This document shows, piece by piece, positions 48,910 to 59,228 of a DNA stretch of 64,000 nucleotides. Within the stretch, counting starts at the first letter, position 1, and every line of letters begins with the position of its first letter. Source of the stretch: Diplosphaera chodatii (Eukaryota > Chlorophyta > Trebouxiophyceae > Prasiolales > Stichococcaceae); NCBI GenBank assembly GCA_032358165.1, contig JAALGY010000051.1, positions 930,001 to 994,000 on the forward strand, read 5' to 3'. The notes beneath the pieces are model-generated. The model made no database searches and was not told the DNA's origin. It was given only the letters and a program-made list of their open reading frames with translations. Both the position numbers and the translations under genes were made by a program.

Positions 48910-50089
48910 ATGGCGAGTGCACAGCTCCAGAGAATTCACGACACACCTCTGGGCATGGCTGCTTGCCTCCCATTCACTTCGGTAGTCACCACACAGCGAG
49001 CTCCTCGACTGCGTGTTGCTGCAGCCACTAGACAACATCAGCCTCCAGCACCCCATGTACTGCATGCCGGCAAGCGGGCTTTGCTTGCTATCGGGTCCGC
49101 GGCGGTTGTGCTGTCGTCAATAGTAGGTGGGTTCATCTTGTCGTTGTTCTCGTGCAGTGCAGCGATATGTTGTTGCCGTGGCCGATGCTGACCCCTGTGC
49201 CAGCACTGTGTCTCAGATGCGCTGATCATCTGCAACTCTTTGCAGGGGCAGCACAAGCCACTGAGGAGGTCGCTGACTTTGCAGCAAGCGGTTTGATCTT
49301 CAAGGATACAGTGCACGTCATCGAACAGGAGGACCCGCAGGGTGAGGGCATGAGCCTTACATGCATGCAGCCGATACCCAACACACATGCAATGATCTCA
49401 GCACTTTGAGCCTCGCTGATGAATGCAGTCCAAGGCGTCACAATATACATCAGCGATTTCAAGCGGTCGCTCACCGATCGGTTGGCCAAGGACTTCTTCG
49501 ATGAGCCAAGCCAGGTCATATCAGCAGGTCGCGGCTGTGGTGCATTTAAGATGAAGCAAGCATGATTGGTGCTGACGGCTGGGTGTTTTCCGACAGGCAT
49601 CGGTGACATGCGCATTGACAGGGAAGCTTGTGTTTGATGAAAATGCCATCAGCGGCAAGGACGGCCAAGAGGTGTTCTCGGAGAGGTGCGCCCTGAAGGG
49701 TCCTTCAAGCTGCAGCGACATGCGTTGAAGAGAATTACCAAATAGCAAGTTGGGTGCCTGAGACGGACCTCACTCGATGTGCAGGAAGGGGATCAACTTC
49801 CTTCAGGTGCAGTCCTAGCTTCTGCTCGGATGTATGATGCCAGCGCTTCACAGTCGAGAGGAATTGCAGTGAGGCACAATTGCTCTGAACCCTGGTTGCA
49901 CACCACCTGCAGAACAAGACGCTGCGGGTGCGGCGGGTGTGGGATTCAGCCCGCAAGACGCTGCTGTACATCGCCTACAGCACGCACACGACGGGCGGAC
50001 ACCACGATGACGACGCAGGGCGCTACAGGACATCTATCTGCGCACTGCCATTGGCTGGCAATGCTGATGCTGTGGCAGCGGCCCAATGA
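48910..50089 (+). CDS. CreA-family protein, plastid-type
   Basis: Exons 48910-49126, 49246-49341, 49429-49514, 49597-49685, 49785-49806, 49913-50089; 228 residues. The first 60 residues are Ala/Arg/Gln-rich without acidic clusters, then RALLAIGSAAVVLSSIV, which together resemble a thylakoid-lumen or envelope targeting signal. The mature part matches bacterial CreA proteins in order: QGVTIYISDFKRSLTDRLAK with DFFDEPSQ, ASVTCALTGKLVFD, GKDGQEVFSER, TLRVRRVWDSARKTLLYIAY and SICALPL. CreA is a small periplasmic protein in bacteria with no settled biochemical role; plastid copies probably came with the cyanobacterial ancestor (inference). The fifth exon is only 22 nt (RKGINFLQ) and is needed to restore the phase and the usual E-R-x-S-L-x-F-x-T-L-R order. 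Confidence 0.87.
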
Positions 50090-50667
50090 GAGCAGTGCAA
50101 CCACCACATTGGCTAGAGCTCGGCATTCTGCAGCAGGTCTGCAGACATTTTTGAACCGTCAACACGGCAAACTGGCCTCTATTCTTTTGCTTTGGCACAC
50201 TGGCCCCATTCTTTCGCTTGTCACACATCAGTGTGCACCGGGCAGTGCTTGTTTCAGACAATCTGTCCCAAGTGCATTCTACTGGGTCATGAACCACATG
50301 TGGGGATCAGATCACCTGTGAGCCTGGTGTCTTCAGCAGCAGGTGATGTAGGGCCCCGCCTTTGAGACCATGTTATTGACTGCTCTTCGGGTTTTGAACA
50401 CCGTAAGGCAACCGGCATTGATGGCCAATACCACCCTGGCCGCTGGAGATCGCTGCCAATATATATCACAGTGTTCCGAATTATGTGTTGCGTCTCGGCT
50501 GGGCAGCAGCACTCGCAACTGCTCTGGTCACAATGTGCTGCTGTAAACTCAGCCCACACGTCCACAGTACTCAATCTCGAGATGGTGGCGGCAGCACAAC
50601 CATGATCTCAGGCGCATGCCAATGCAGTCTTCGCCCTTGATATCCGTTTGCGTGACTATCACGTGCC
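50090..50667. other. Convergent intergenic interval
   Basis: This 578-bp stretch lies between the stops of the CreA-family gene (+) and the ARID-SANT gene (-). No exon-like frame seen. Confidence 0.5.
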
Positions 50668-53600
50668 TCATGCGCCGTCCACATCGCTGTAGGGCGAGGC
50701 GGGCATGGCAGCATCTGCCCCGGTAACCTTGTCCACGTTCTCTGCCGCCAGCAGCGACTTCATGCGGATGGCGCGCTCCCTGTGCCTTTGCCTGCACGAT
50801 GGCACAGCAACCTGGTGTCAATCTTTTCATACGATGATGTGCGGACTGGGCACACAGGCTCACAAACCTCAACACATGATGACATGCGCATGCGGAAGAT
50901 TGGAGGTTTACAGTCAGGGTTCCAGAAGATGCCTCCAATTACATCGAGAACAGCAGTTGGGACACTGTCAATGTTACCACATGACACGGATGCGTCCGGC
51001 TGCACGGCGCGCGGGCGCACCTGGGCAGCGACTCCTTGGGCCACTTGGCGGAGGCGCGCAGCCAGGCGACGGCGTCGCGCAGCTGCCGGTTCTGCACCGC
51101 CTGCACCTGCGCCGCCACGCGCCGCGCCTCCGCCTCCGCCACCCGTGCCCGCTCCGCCGCCTCCTCCGCCTCCTGCGCCTTTCGTGCCTGGCCGGCGCAG
51201 CAGCACCAAAGGTCACCCTCCGCCGAGCTGAAGGGACACGCACATGTGACAAGACATCAGCCTCCGCCGGTGTGGGTCGCGCCACGCCGCCGTCCGGTGG
51301 CTAAGGGACTGCAAGCCTGGCAGAGAGGCCTCTGATGCGCTTGCATGGCACAGGGTTCAATTGATGCATCAGGCAGGCGGGCCAGCGGACGCGCCTGCTC
51401 CAGGGCAGTAAACCAGGCGCGGGCGCGGGGCGTGGCCCTGGTCTTCCACACGTTGTAGTAGTACAGGATGAGGTCCGCTTCCCGCCGCTGCGGCAGCAGG
51501 CTGACTGCAATGCGCCTGCACACGTTCGACACTAGTTAGCACGCTGGCACATTGAACAAGCATCATGATGCAGCCCAAATGTGCAACGCCACAGACCTGC
51601 ACAGGAACGGTACGTCAAGCGCATGATGAAACCACCATCAACTCGGGTTGCTGCCTGCACAGCTGTAGAGATCGTGTGAAGGGCACCTGAAGTCGCGACC
51701 AACCAGGCGCATGCCCTCCTCCAGCAGCGCGGCCTCGGCGTCGGACCAGGTGCGGCCGACGACGCCGCCCATCAGCTCCAGGCCCAGCGCCTCCGCGTGG
51801 GGCCCCACCGCCGCCCGCAGCGCCGCCACCGCCTCGCCCTCCACCTCCAGCCTGCGTCGTGAACATGCTGGCTGGCGGTGCCGATGCTTGGGTGACTGCG
51901 AAATGCTTTCTTACAAACGCTGAGCTTCTTCAGCACGGCCGACCCAAATGGTCCCCTTGTCCCCTTGTGGCAGCCACACCGCTGGCATTGAATGTGAGCA
52001 GTCGCCTCTGAAAGAAAGGACACGAATCATGGTCGGCGACGCACCGCTGCTCGATAGGCAGGGAGGCCAGGTCGACGGCTGGCGTGGGCGAGGGGCCGCC
52101 GCGCACCACGCCCGGCGCGAGGACGCAGCTGGTGAGCCACTTGGCCTCGTCAGGCGGCGGGCCCTTCTTGGAGCCCTTGCCGCCCTGGGGCCGCTTGCGC
52201 TGCGGCGGCAGCTCCGCCTGCAGGGATGGCGTCGTGATGTGGCGAGAGCATGTTGGCCACCTGATCTCTCAGCACTGAGCGTTCATCTGAGCACATATGC
52301 CTCTGAATTGTAGACTGCCGGCAGAAGCTGGATCGCCCAGGCTTGCACCTGGAAGCCGGGGCCCTCGCGCGTCTCCTTGTCCTCGTCCTCCGACTCCTCC
52401 TCCAAGTAGTCCCTGGTGACCCACATGCATGCACACCGTCAGGTCCACGACAGTTTGCTATGCTTGTCCATCAGACATTGGAGGGGCCGTATGAGCCACG
52501 GACACTTGGGCAAGCGGCAAATGCTGCACGCTACCCCTCACTGTGAGATTACCAAGCTCATGGCAGCAAAAGCAGCATGCTACTGCAGCATCCAGCTCTG
52601 ATTGGCAGTCAATCGGGTGCAGCCGTCACCTGGCGTGCTTGGCGGGACCGCCCAAGGTGGGGGTGAAGAACTGCGTCCCGGCGCGGGCGCGGGCTGATCG
52701 CCGCTTGCCCGGCTCAGGCGGCGGCGGCGGCGGCGGCCCCAGGTTCTCGTACTCTGCGTTGCGCCACCGCATGAGCCCCTGTAAACACATGGACGTCGAC
52801 CTTGGATGCAGGTGGCACATGCCATCTGCAAAGACCTGGAGAGCCCACTCCCAAGCCAGCGCTTGCACTGCACATGGGCGTGTCAGCACCTTGCTGATGG
52901 ACCCCTCCTACCCTGTCTATGTGGCGCAGAAACCATGGCTGACATCAGGGCTGCACACGGGGTCCCCTATCTCTGAAAACACTGCTGCAAGCGCAGCGTA
53001 CAAGGGGAGGTGACGTGCAATCGCAGATGCACCTCCTGATAGGTGTGGTTCTCCATGGTGGCCAGCAGCGGCGGCTCCAGCGGCGACTGATGGCCCAGCT
53101 GCCGTGCCGTGTGGCGCAGCCAGGCCACCATTGCTGCTAGCGGCTCGTTGCCGTATGTCTGCCAAACGTGAGATGTGGGTTCAGCTTCGTCTGGCTGGAA
53201 ACGCAAGGGACACCTGCTGACAGGTTTACAGCAACTTGCACACTGCACACATTAGCGGAAGATTACAAAGAGCGTGCAGCACCTGCTCGCTGCTGGAGAA
53301 GCCCTGCATCTGCCATCGCGCCCTTGAAGAGCGTGCCGCAGCCGGCAGGGTGGCTGCGCGGCTGCCAGCCTCTGCTGGCGGTGCCACAAGCTTCATGCCA
53401 TTCCCGACCTCGTCAGTGCCGGGAGTCGCCTTCTTCTTTCGCTGCCGCTGCCGCTTTGGCCGCTCTGTGGTTGGCAGCAAGCAGAGGATTTCCATCATAG
53501 TTTGCTGTGCACGACATGATGCTTGCCTTTACACGGCGAAGCAGGAAGTAGATCGTTAGGAAGGTTACAGGATACTGCCCAGAACCAAATTGTGGCGCAC

Positions 53601-55750
53601 ACTAGTCACAATCAGCTGCTGCACCTTTATCGCAAGCAGGCATACCTGAGGCTGGTGTGCCCGAGGCTGTAGCCTCAGTGTCGGAGGCTGGAACCGGGGT
53701 ATCAAAGCCCAGCGCCAGCAGCTGCGCAGCGGTTGCTGGCGTTGGCGCCGCCGCATTCCCCGACCCTGGGGCTGCCGACCCAGCCAGTGAGGCTCCTGCA
53801 ATGCACAGCATGGCACCTGATAGGATGTGAAACACAGTGTGTACCATCACCACCATACAACTGGGATATGATGACAAGGGCCTGAAATGTCCCAGGGTGA
53901 CAGCCTTTTGGGAGGTAGCAAGTAGCTCCTCCTGATTCAGACCCTCAACATGTAGACCCCGATCAACTCATACAGAAGCCCAAGGTCTCGGCCAACAGTC
54001 GCACGTGGCTACGAAATGACATACATGCAGCCCTGCTCAAGTTCCTGTGAACTATCTGACCCTTGCGAGCTGTCCAAAGAACCACCTCGGCTGCCGCGGC
54101 CGGCACGCGGGTCTCGCCGGGCGCCTGCTGGAGGCGTCGCGGCAGCGCCTGAACCTGGACTGACAGCGCCGGGCGGCAGCGGGGCTGGGGCACCCGGCCG
54201 CCGCATCAGTGTCGGCGGCAGCACCTGCACACATAGTGCGAGGATTAACAGAAAGCTCGCACCACCCTGCTGACGCCAGGGGCTGACTTGGGCACTGCAA
54301 GGCAACCCACAGGAATGGCATAGGGACACCTCGGGGATGCTGCACTTCAGATCAAAGAGCACACCTTGGGATGGCGCCCCCGGCCGTGAGGCGGCAGAAT
54401 GGCACGGGCGCTGAGGTTGCTGCCAGCTGCCAGCTGCGGCAGGCGGCCCTGAACCTGCAAGCAAAACAGTAATGTTGAACAGCCTGCCACGGCCTGACAC
54501 CAATCTTCAACCACAAGTGATAAAGGCAGCGTTGGTCATTGCATATGTACAGCATATGCCAGGAACGTTGAACGTGCTCAAGCACATGCTCACGATGGCC
54601 ATGGGTGGCTGCGCAGGCTTCTGCTTGGGGCGGCCGCCACCACGGCCACGCCCCGGCGCCCGACCCCGTCCCCTGCACATTAAGTCAGGAGGATCTGCAG
54701 TGGTCTGCAAACTACTGGTAGCTGCAAGTGCTGTCCAATATGCAGCACACACCACTGCACGACAACAAGTATCTGGACCGATGCATGCGCGTGTTGCTGA
54801 TGGCCGCCAAGCGCACACCTGCCCGGTCCGTCAGCAAGATGACCCACAACACTGCCGTCGGGCGCCGTGCGCTTTTGGCCCTGCAGCATTATCATGCCAA
54901 CAGTCAGTATGGTTTGCGCTTGTCAAGATATATTGCAGGTGCCGAACTGGTGTCCAAGTGCATCGTGAGGATGAAACATTGCGTGGAGATTCTGGGAACA
55001 CACACCCGCTGGTCACCGCTGGCGCCACTGTCATCGCTAGCCTGGCGGGCAACTGGTGGCACCATCTTTGCCTCAGCAGCCTGCAGTGCGTCACGAGCGG
55101 CCGAGGGGATGCTGAAGCCCTGGAGCAACGTCTCCTGCGCAAACGCCTCGAAACCCTGCACGCAACAGTGTCGAAAGCTGTTATGATCACATTCATGTGC
55201 ACTTGACCCATTCCCGTGGACTACACATTATGCACACCTTGGACCGAGCGTGTGCAGGGCTGTTGACACCTCTTGCAGCAGCCATTGACAGCAGCATCAC
55301 CTCAATATACATCTCGTACAGATGGCGCATGTGCAGCGGCATGCCGGGCGGCGGCGGTCGCGGGTCAAGGATTGCATGTGTGACGATGGGCCAGCGCTTG
55401 CTGTCAGTGAGAGCCTTGCCACCTCCGGCCGCCACCACGATGCAAAAAGCATCAAAGACGCTGATGGGAAGGCGCTCGCTGACCACCGTCATATTGAAGG
55501 GGATCCCTGCAATGCAGCAATGCAGCTGCGCTCTCAGGGGGCGACCCACTGACGCCGGCAGCTGCACAATATGCATGCACCTGCAATCGCTTGCAAAGCT
55601 TCATGCCGTCCGTACAAATCACCAAAGCTTGCATGTGACCACTGTGATTGTCGGATGCTCACCATTCTGGGTACAGTACTCCTCATATGCAGCCTGGAAA
55701 TGGTCCGCAGGCAGCGGCGGCAGCGGGTTCGGCTGTGCTGCAGCAGCCAT
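50668..55750 (-). CDS. ARID + AT-hook + SANT chromatin protein
   Basis: Exons 55750-55663, 55506-55301, 55155-55006, 54880-54819, 54672-54594, 54454-54365, 54224-54086, 53795-53646, 53464-53283, 53158-53033, 52778-52630, 52412-52349, 52217-52045, 51851-51687, 51515 to about 51400, 51227-51021, 50791-50668; about 750 residues. ARID domain at residues ~15-115: FQAAYEEYCTQNGIPF, VFDAFCIVVAAGGG, KRWPIVTHAI, HLYEMYIEGFEAF. A hook-like GRGRAPGRGRGGGRPKQKP follows. Near the C-terminus lies a SANT/Myb-like domain with TWSDAEAALLEEGMRLVGRD then LILYYYNVWKTR, and a charged coiled coil (KAQEAEEAAERARVAEAEAR). A Glu/Asp-rich stretch (EEESEDEDKETREG) comes before SANT. Such proteins bind DNA and histone tails in remodelling or deacetylase complexes. 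I could not phase the join between 51515 and 51227, so that intron's ends are open. All other junctions close. Confidence 0.82.
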
Positions 55751-56987
55751 ACTGGCCCGCAATGCTATGCAACAGCTAATCAACTGCGGTGTGCTGTCTC
55801 AGCTAGATCAGGTTGCCGCCGAAGGGTGCATGCAGTGCATGCCGCAGCGGCTGTAAGGTGGCGCCTCAAACGCCTATGAACCGCCTGCATGCACCAGGAT
55901 CAGCGTGTGAGCAGACATGAGTAGTGAGGCTACGTGCAACACCATTTGTATGCGTCAACGTGTTCGCGCAGCGATGGCCGTTCTCTCGGTTCGAACGTGC
56001 CAGCAGGGCATTACCTGGAGCCCAGGTGCTCATCGTGTGCAGCGCGTTGAAGCCTGCAGTCTGCGCCAGCGGCTCACCACAGCTGCGTGCATGCACGTTG
56101 AAATGCCAGATCCGCTGCTGTCGCGGTGCGTCGCGTCGAGCTGGCTTGGCAGAGGCTTGGCCACCCTCGACACCGACGAAGGCACCAGCGGTGCGGCAGC
56201 CCAGGGTCGGCCAGCTCAAGCGCGGCCAAGTTCTCCTGCAGTTGTGCACAAGACGGTCTATTCTCGCCAGAGAGGACGGGATGCAGCAGCAACACCAACA
56301 TGTCTGACGCTTTGAGCCAGTTTTGCAGGTGTTGAGCCACACTTCTCATGCGGCCTGCTAAGGCCACAGGCTGCACGTTTCAGGTGTACTGCACCTGCGG
56401 ATGAGGGCGCCGGGTGGTGGAAAGTCAGGTTGCTAGCAAGTGCTGACCCTGCAACATTTTGCTCCGGTGCCAGTGGGACCGCCATAAAAGAAAGATCGAG
56501 CCGCCAAACCCTACAGGGGGCCTTGTTGCTGGCAGCAACGAGGGTGGGCACCTTCAGTGGGGCCGTGCATGTAGCTGCAGCTTGTTTGTGTCTGCAAGCA
56601 ACGGAGTGCTGCCTTGATGGCGAGAGGAGGGAAGGTCTGTGTGGAGTATCAGTGACACGACGCGACAATTGATCAAACAGCGGTGTACGGCAGGAAGCGT
56701 GGGTGCATGCTTGCTTGCCCACAAGGCCGGATGCAGAGTGTTTGTATCCCGTGCATCAGGCGTGCTGGTGGCAAAGTCAGTCCGTGGCTGCGAGCGGCTG
56801 GCGATAAGGCAATCTCTGACACGCATGTGATGCGCATAAAGGTTGCATGCATGTCCCAATGGCATACCAAAGCTACACCTTATGCCACTTCACATTGTCA
56901 CCAATGCTGCAACAACAGATGGAGTGCTGTCAAGCATGCAACTTCTGAAAGCTGATCCTCGTACTTAGGCAGGTCCGGCTTCAGCGC
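55751..56987. other. Intergenic interval
   Basis: This 1.24-kb stretch lies upstream of the ARID-SANT gene and downstream of the small gene at 57.0 kb. Several open frames run through it on both strands, but none has the G/C-rich third positions or splice sites of real exons. I see no RNA gene or repeat. Confidence 0.45.
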
Positions 56988-57497
56988 TCAGGACTGCGTG
57001 CTGGTGTGCTGCTTCTGGCCAAAGTGCGATCGCCGCGAGTCCATGTTCATCTTGTTCGAGTGCTGGAAGTCGCCCGGGCGCTTCTGTTCGGCGTTCTGGT
57101 GCTTCAGCGCAGCACCATGCAGCCGCTGCAGCTCCTCCTTGTGCGCCTTCTTGTCCTCCTTTGCGGACTGAGGGTGCGCACCAGCCGCGATGGCTGCCGC
57201 AATCTGCGGGGCCTCCGTCGCCGTCTCCTCCTGCGCTACCACAGGCAGGCGCACCTTGTGCTCGGCGATGTGCTTGCCCTCAGGCACGGGATCCTCCGTC
57301 TGGCCGGTGCGTGAGCGGATGGTGCGCGGCACGCCCGGAGCCGCTCCCTTGGCTGCCTGGGTAAGCGGGTTGGCCTTGCTCAGATCCCTGCCGCCGCTGT
57401 TGTCATCGGCGTTCTCCCCGGCCGTGGTCTCGACAGCTGGCGGTGCGTCGCCAGCAACGTCCGACGGCAGCTCCTGCTTCTCTTGCGGCTCAGACAT
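56988..57497 (-). CDS. Small intronless hydrophilic protein, unknown
   Basis: A single exon of 169 codons runs from the ATG at 57497 to a TGA. The protein is strongly polar and probably disordered: Glu/Asp/Ala-rich at first (PQEKQELPSDVAGDAPPAVE), then a basic stretch (PRTIRSRTGQ) and a Lys/His/Gln-rich C-terminus (KEDKKAHKEELQRLHGAALK, MNMDSRRSHFGQKQH). Third codon positions are G/C-rich, supporting translation. There is no signal peptide, membrane segment or known motif, and I do not recognise the family. It and the next gene (58.1 kb) are the only intronless genes in the window. A longer in-frame reading upstream to 57545 exists, but the ATG at 57497 starts the coding-like composition. Confidence 0.6.
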   Translation of the reverse strand: MSEPQEKQELPSDVAGDAPPAVETTAGENADDNSGGRDLSKANPLTQAAKGAAPGVPRTIRSRTGQTEDPVPEGKHIAEHKVRLPVVAQEETATEAPQIAAAIAAGAHPQSAKEDKKAHKEELQRLHGAALKHQNAEQKRPGDFQHSNKMNMDSRRSHFGQKQHTSTQS

Positions 57498-58118
57498 TCT
57501 GATCTGTCGGCTACCGCTATGCTGAGGTCGTTCGTTGCACCTCAATCACGATTGACGTTTTGATGGCAAAATGCAGACGTAGCCTGTGTCCAAGCTCTGG
57601 CCTCTGCAAGGTTGGATCGGGCAAACCAGCTTCGCACTGCAGCGAAGCTGGTTAGGTAAGATTGCACCACGTGTTTGCCAAACCTGCCACTTTACAAGGT
57701 ACACGGTTGAATCAGCTACGAGCTGCGACATCCATCGAAGCATGATGCTGCATGTCACGAAAGGGAGCTTGCCTGCCACTACTGCCAAGTCCATTCATGC
57801 CCGAGAGCGCAAGCGATATGCGTTTATTGTCTGAAGGTGCACGGCACAGGTGTGCCATCGTGTGCCAAGCTGCAGCCATTGTGTGTGTCAATCCCATTCG
57901 TTGCTGTCGACCCAAAAAGTTTTGCAGACGCAACGCATTTGCATTGCTGATGCAACAGTCCCCCGTGCCTTGCGCCCTGAACGCGCCAAAATTGGGGCCG
58001 CCCCGCAGCCGAGTTGGTTTCCCCATGCAGGTGTCCCCTGCTGCTTGTCTCTCCATAGTTATTTGCACCACTGACGCAGTCAACAGTGCACCGCACCATC
58101 GTGGGGCTGTGTGCCTGC
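57498..58118. other. Intergenic interval with a hairpin
   Basis: This 621-bp stretch lies between the start of the small gene and the stop of the redoxin gene, both minus. Apart from the inverted repeat at 57624-57653 I see nothing coding. Confidence 0.5.
57624..57653. repeat. Perfect 12-bp inverted repeat, 6-nt loop
   Basis: Left arm AACCAGCTTCGC (57624-57635) and right arm GCGAAGCTGGTT (57642-57653) are exact reverse complements around the loop ACTGCA. It lies 127-156 bp upstream of the ATG of the small disordered-protein gene and about 465 bp past the redoxin stop, so it could be in a 5' UTR, promoter or 3' UTR. Confidence 0.9.
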
Positions 58119-58934
58119 CTACTGTGCATCCCGCTGCCCCTCTGCATCCTGCTGTTGCTGCTGCACCGGCAGCGGGAGGCTGCCACCGTTCAGCGTCAGG
58201 TCCTGCAGTGCTGCCTCAATGCGCAGCAGGCGTGAGCGCTTGGTGAGGTCCTGGTCCACGAAAGCGTAGCCGATGCGCCCGCTGTGGCGCGCCAGCACGA
58301 ATGTGGCTGGGAGCGGCAACTGGAAGCCGTGCCCTGGGCCGTACACGCCATCGAAGCTCGGGTTGCAGATGTAGTCGTAGAACCGCGACTCCTGCTCCGT
58401 TAGCCGGAAGCATATGCCCAGGCCTTGAGCCAGGGCAAGCCCTCGGTCGCACAGGACGGGGAAGGCCAGCTGGTTGCTCAGCTCGCAGGCGAAGTTGTGG
58501 TGCGGCAGCTGACCGCTGATGGCGATCAGGTTGGCGCCAAATGCCTCTTGGAACTTTGGCAGGCAGTTGGACAGGTGCCGCAACGCCAGGCAGCAGAGGG
58601 TGCACCACGTCCCTCTGAAGAAGACCACGATCAGCGGACCACGCTTCAGCAGTGCGTTGAGGTCTACTTCTCTGCCGCAGCTGTCCTGCAACCTGTGGTC
58701 CAATGGGAAGGTGTCTCCGGCGCCGGACGCCCCATCTTGGGCTGCGGCGCGGCTTGCCTCGCCATCCGGGTCAAGCGGCAGGCCCGGAAATGTGCTTCCC
58801 GGCGCAAAGTACTGTTGTTGCAGGATGGCCAGCTGCTGGCTCAGCGCCGCCTCCTGCGCGGCGTCAAGGGCGGGCACGCTCCACGAGCGGCCCGGGCCGC
58901 CCATGGCAGAGGGTACCGCCACAGCAGCTGCCAT
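58119..58934 (-). CDS. AhpC/TSA (peroxiredoxin-like) redoxin-domain protein, intronless
   Basis: A single exon of 271 codons from the ATG at 58934 to TAG. The first 80 residues are Ala/Gln-rich with a helical stretch (AALSQQLAILQQQY). The redoxin core starts at FPLDHRLQDSCGREVDLNAL and has GPLIVVFFRGTWCTLCC, giving a C-x-x-C pair at Cys111 and Cys114. Next come NLIAISGQLPHHNFACE, FPVLCDRGLALAQGLGI and LPLPATFVLARHSGRIGYAF. This order matches bacterial AhpC/TSA-like proteins with a W-C-x-x-C site, rather than classical 2-Cys peroxiredoxins, so its role in peroxide or disulfide chemistry is open. The frame stays open upstream to 59207, but codons there look non-coding. Lack of introns among intron-rich neighbours suggests late acquisition or retroposition. 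Confidence 0.82.
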   Translation of the reverse strand: MAAAVAVPSAMGGPGRSWSVPALDAAQEAALSQQLAILQQQYFAPGSTFPGLPLDPDGEASRAAAQDGASGAGDTFPLDHRLQDSCGREVDLNALLKRGPLIVVFFRGTWCTLCCLALRHLSNCLPKFQEAFGANLIAISGQLPHHNFACELSNQLAFPVLCDRGLALAQGLGICFRLTEQESRFYDYICNPSFDGVYGPGHGFQLPLPATFVLARHSGRIGYAFVDQDLTKRSRLLRIEAALQDLTLNGGSLPLPVQQQQQDAEGQRDAQ

Positions 58935-59228
58935 GTGTCGAAGCGCGGACGGATGCAGGCAGGGCCACCGGCGCCGATGGGCCTGCCAGCCGATTAAGTA
59001 AAGTGGTCGGCCCGTCAGCGAGCGTGCTGAAGCTGTGTACACATGTGTGAACGGGGACTGCACGCAAAGCGCGACGTACTGGATCGGAAAGGGCGGGGGG
59101 ATCCAGGTTGGATCTTGCGGCGGCGAGCGCGGCGGCAGGGAACCACGACCAGTCTGGCAGTCGCCAGTCAAACGAGCGAGCGCTTGCTCACGCAGGCTCG
59201 GCCACATCTCTGCACGTCCGCCGATACC
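58935..59228. promoter_or_regulatory. Shared upstream interval of redoxin and Tubby-like genes
   Basis: About 294 bp separate the divergent start codons. It must contain both core promoters; no element identified. Confidence 0.45.

Noticed and set aside
58935..59207. N-terminal extension of the redoxin frame upstream of the ATG at 58934
   Set aside because: The open frame continues, but composition changes and it runs into the divergent promoter of the Tubby-like gene.
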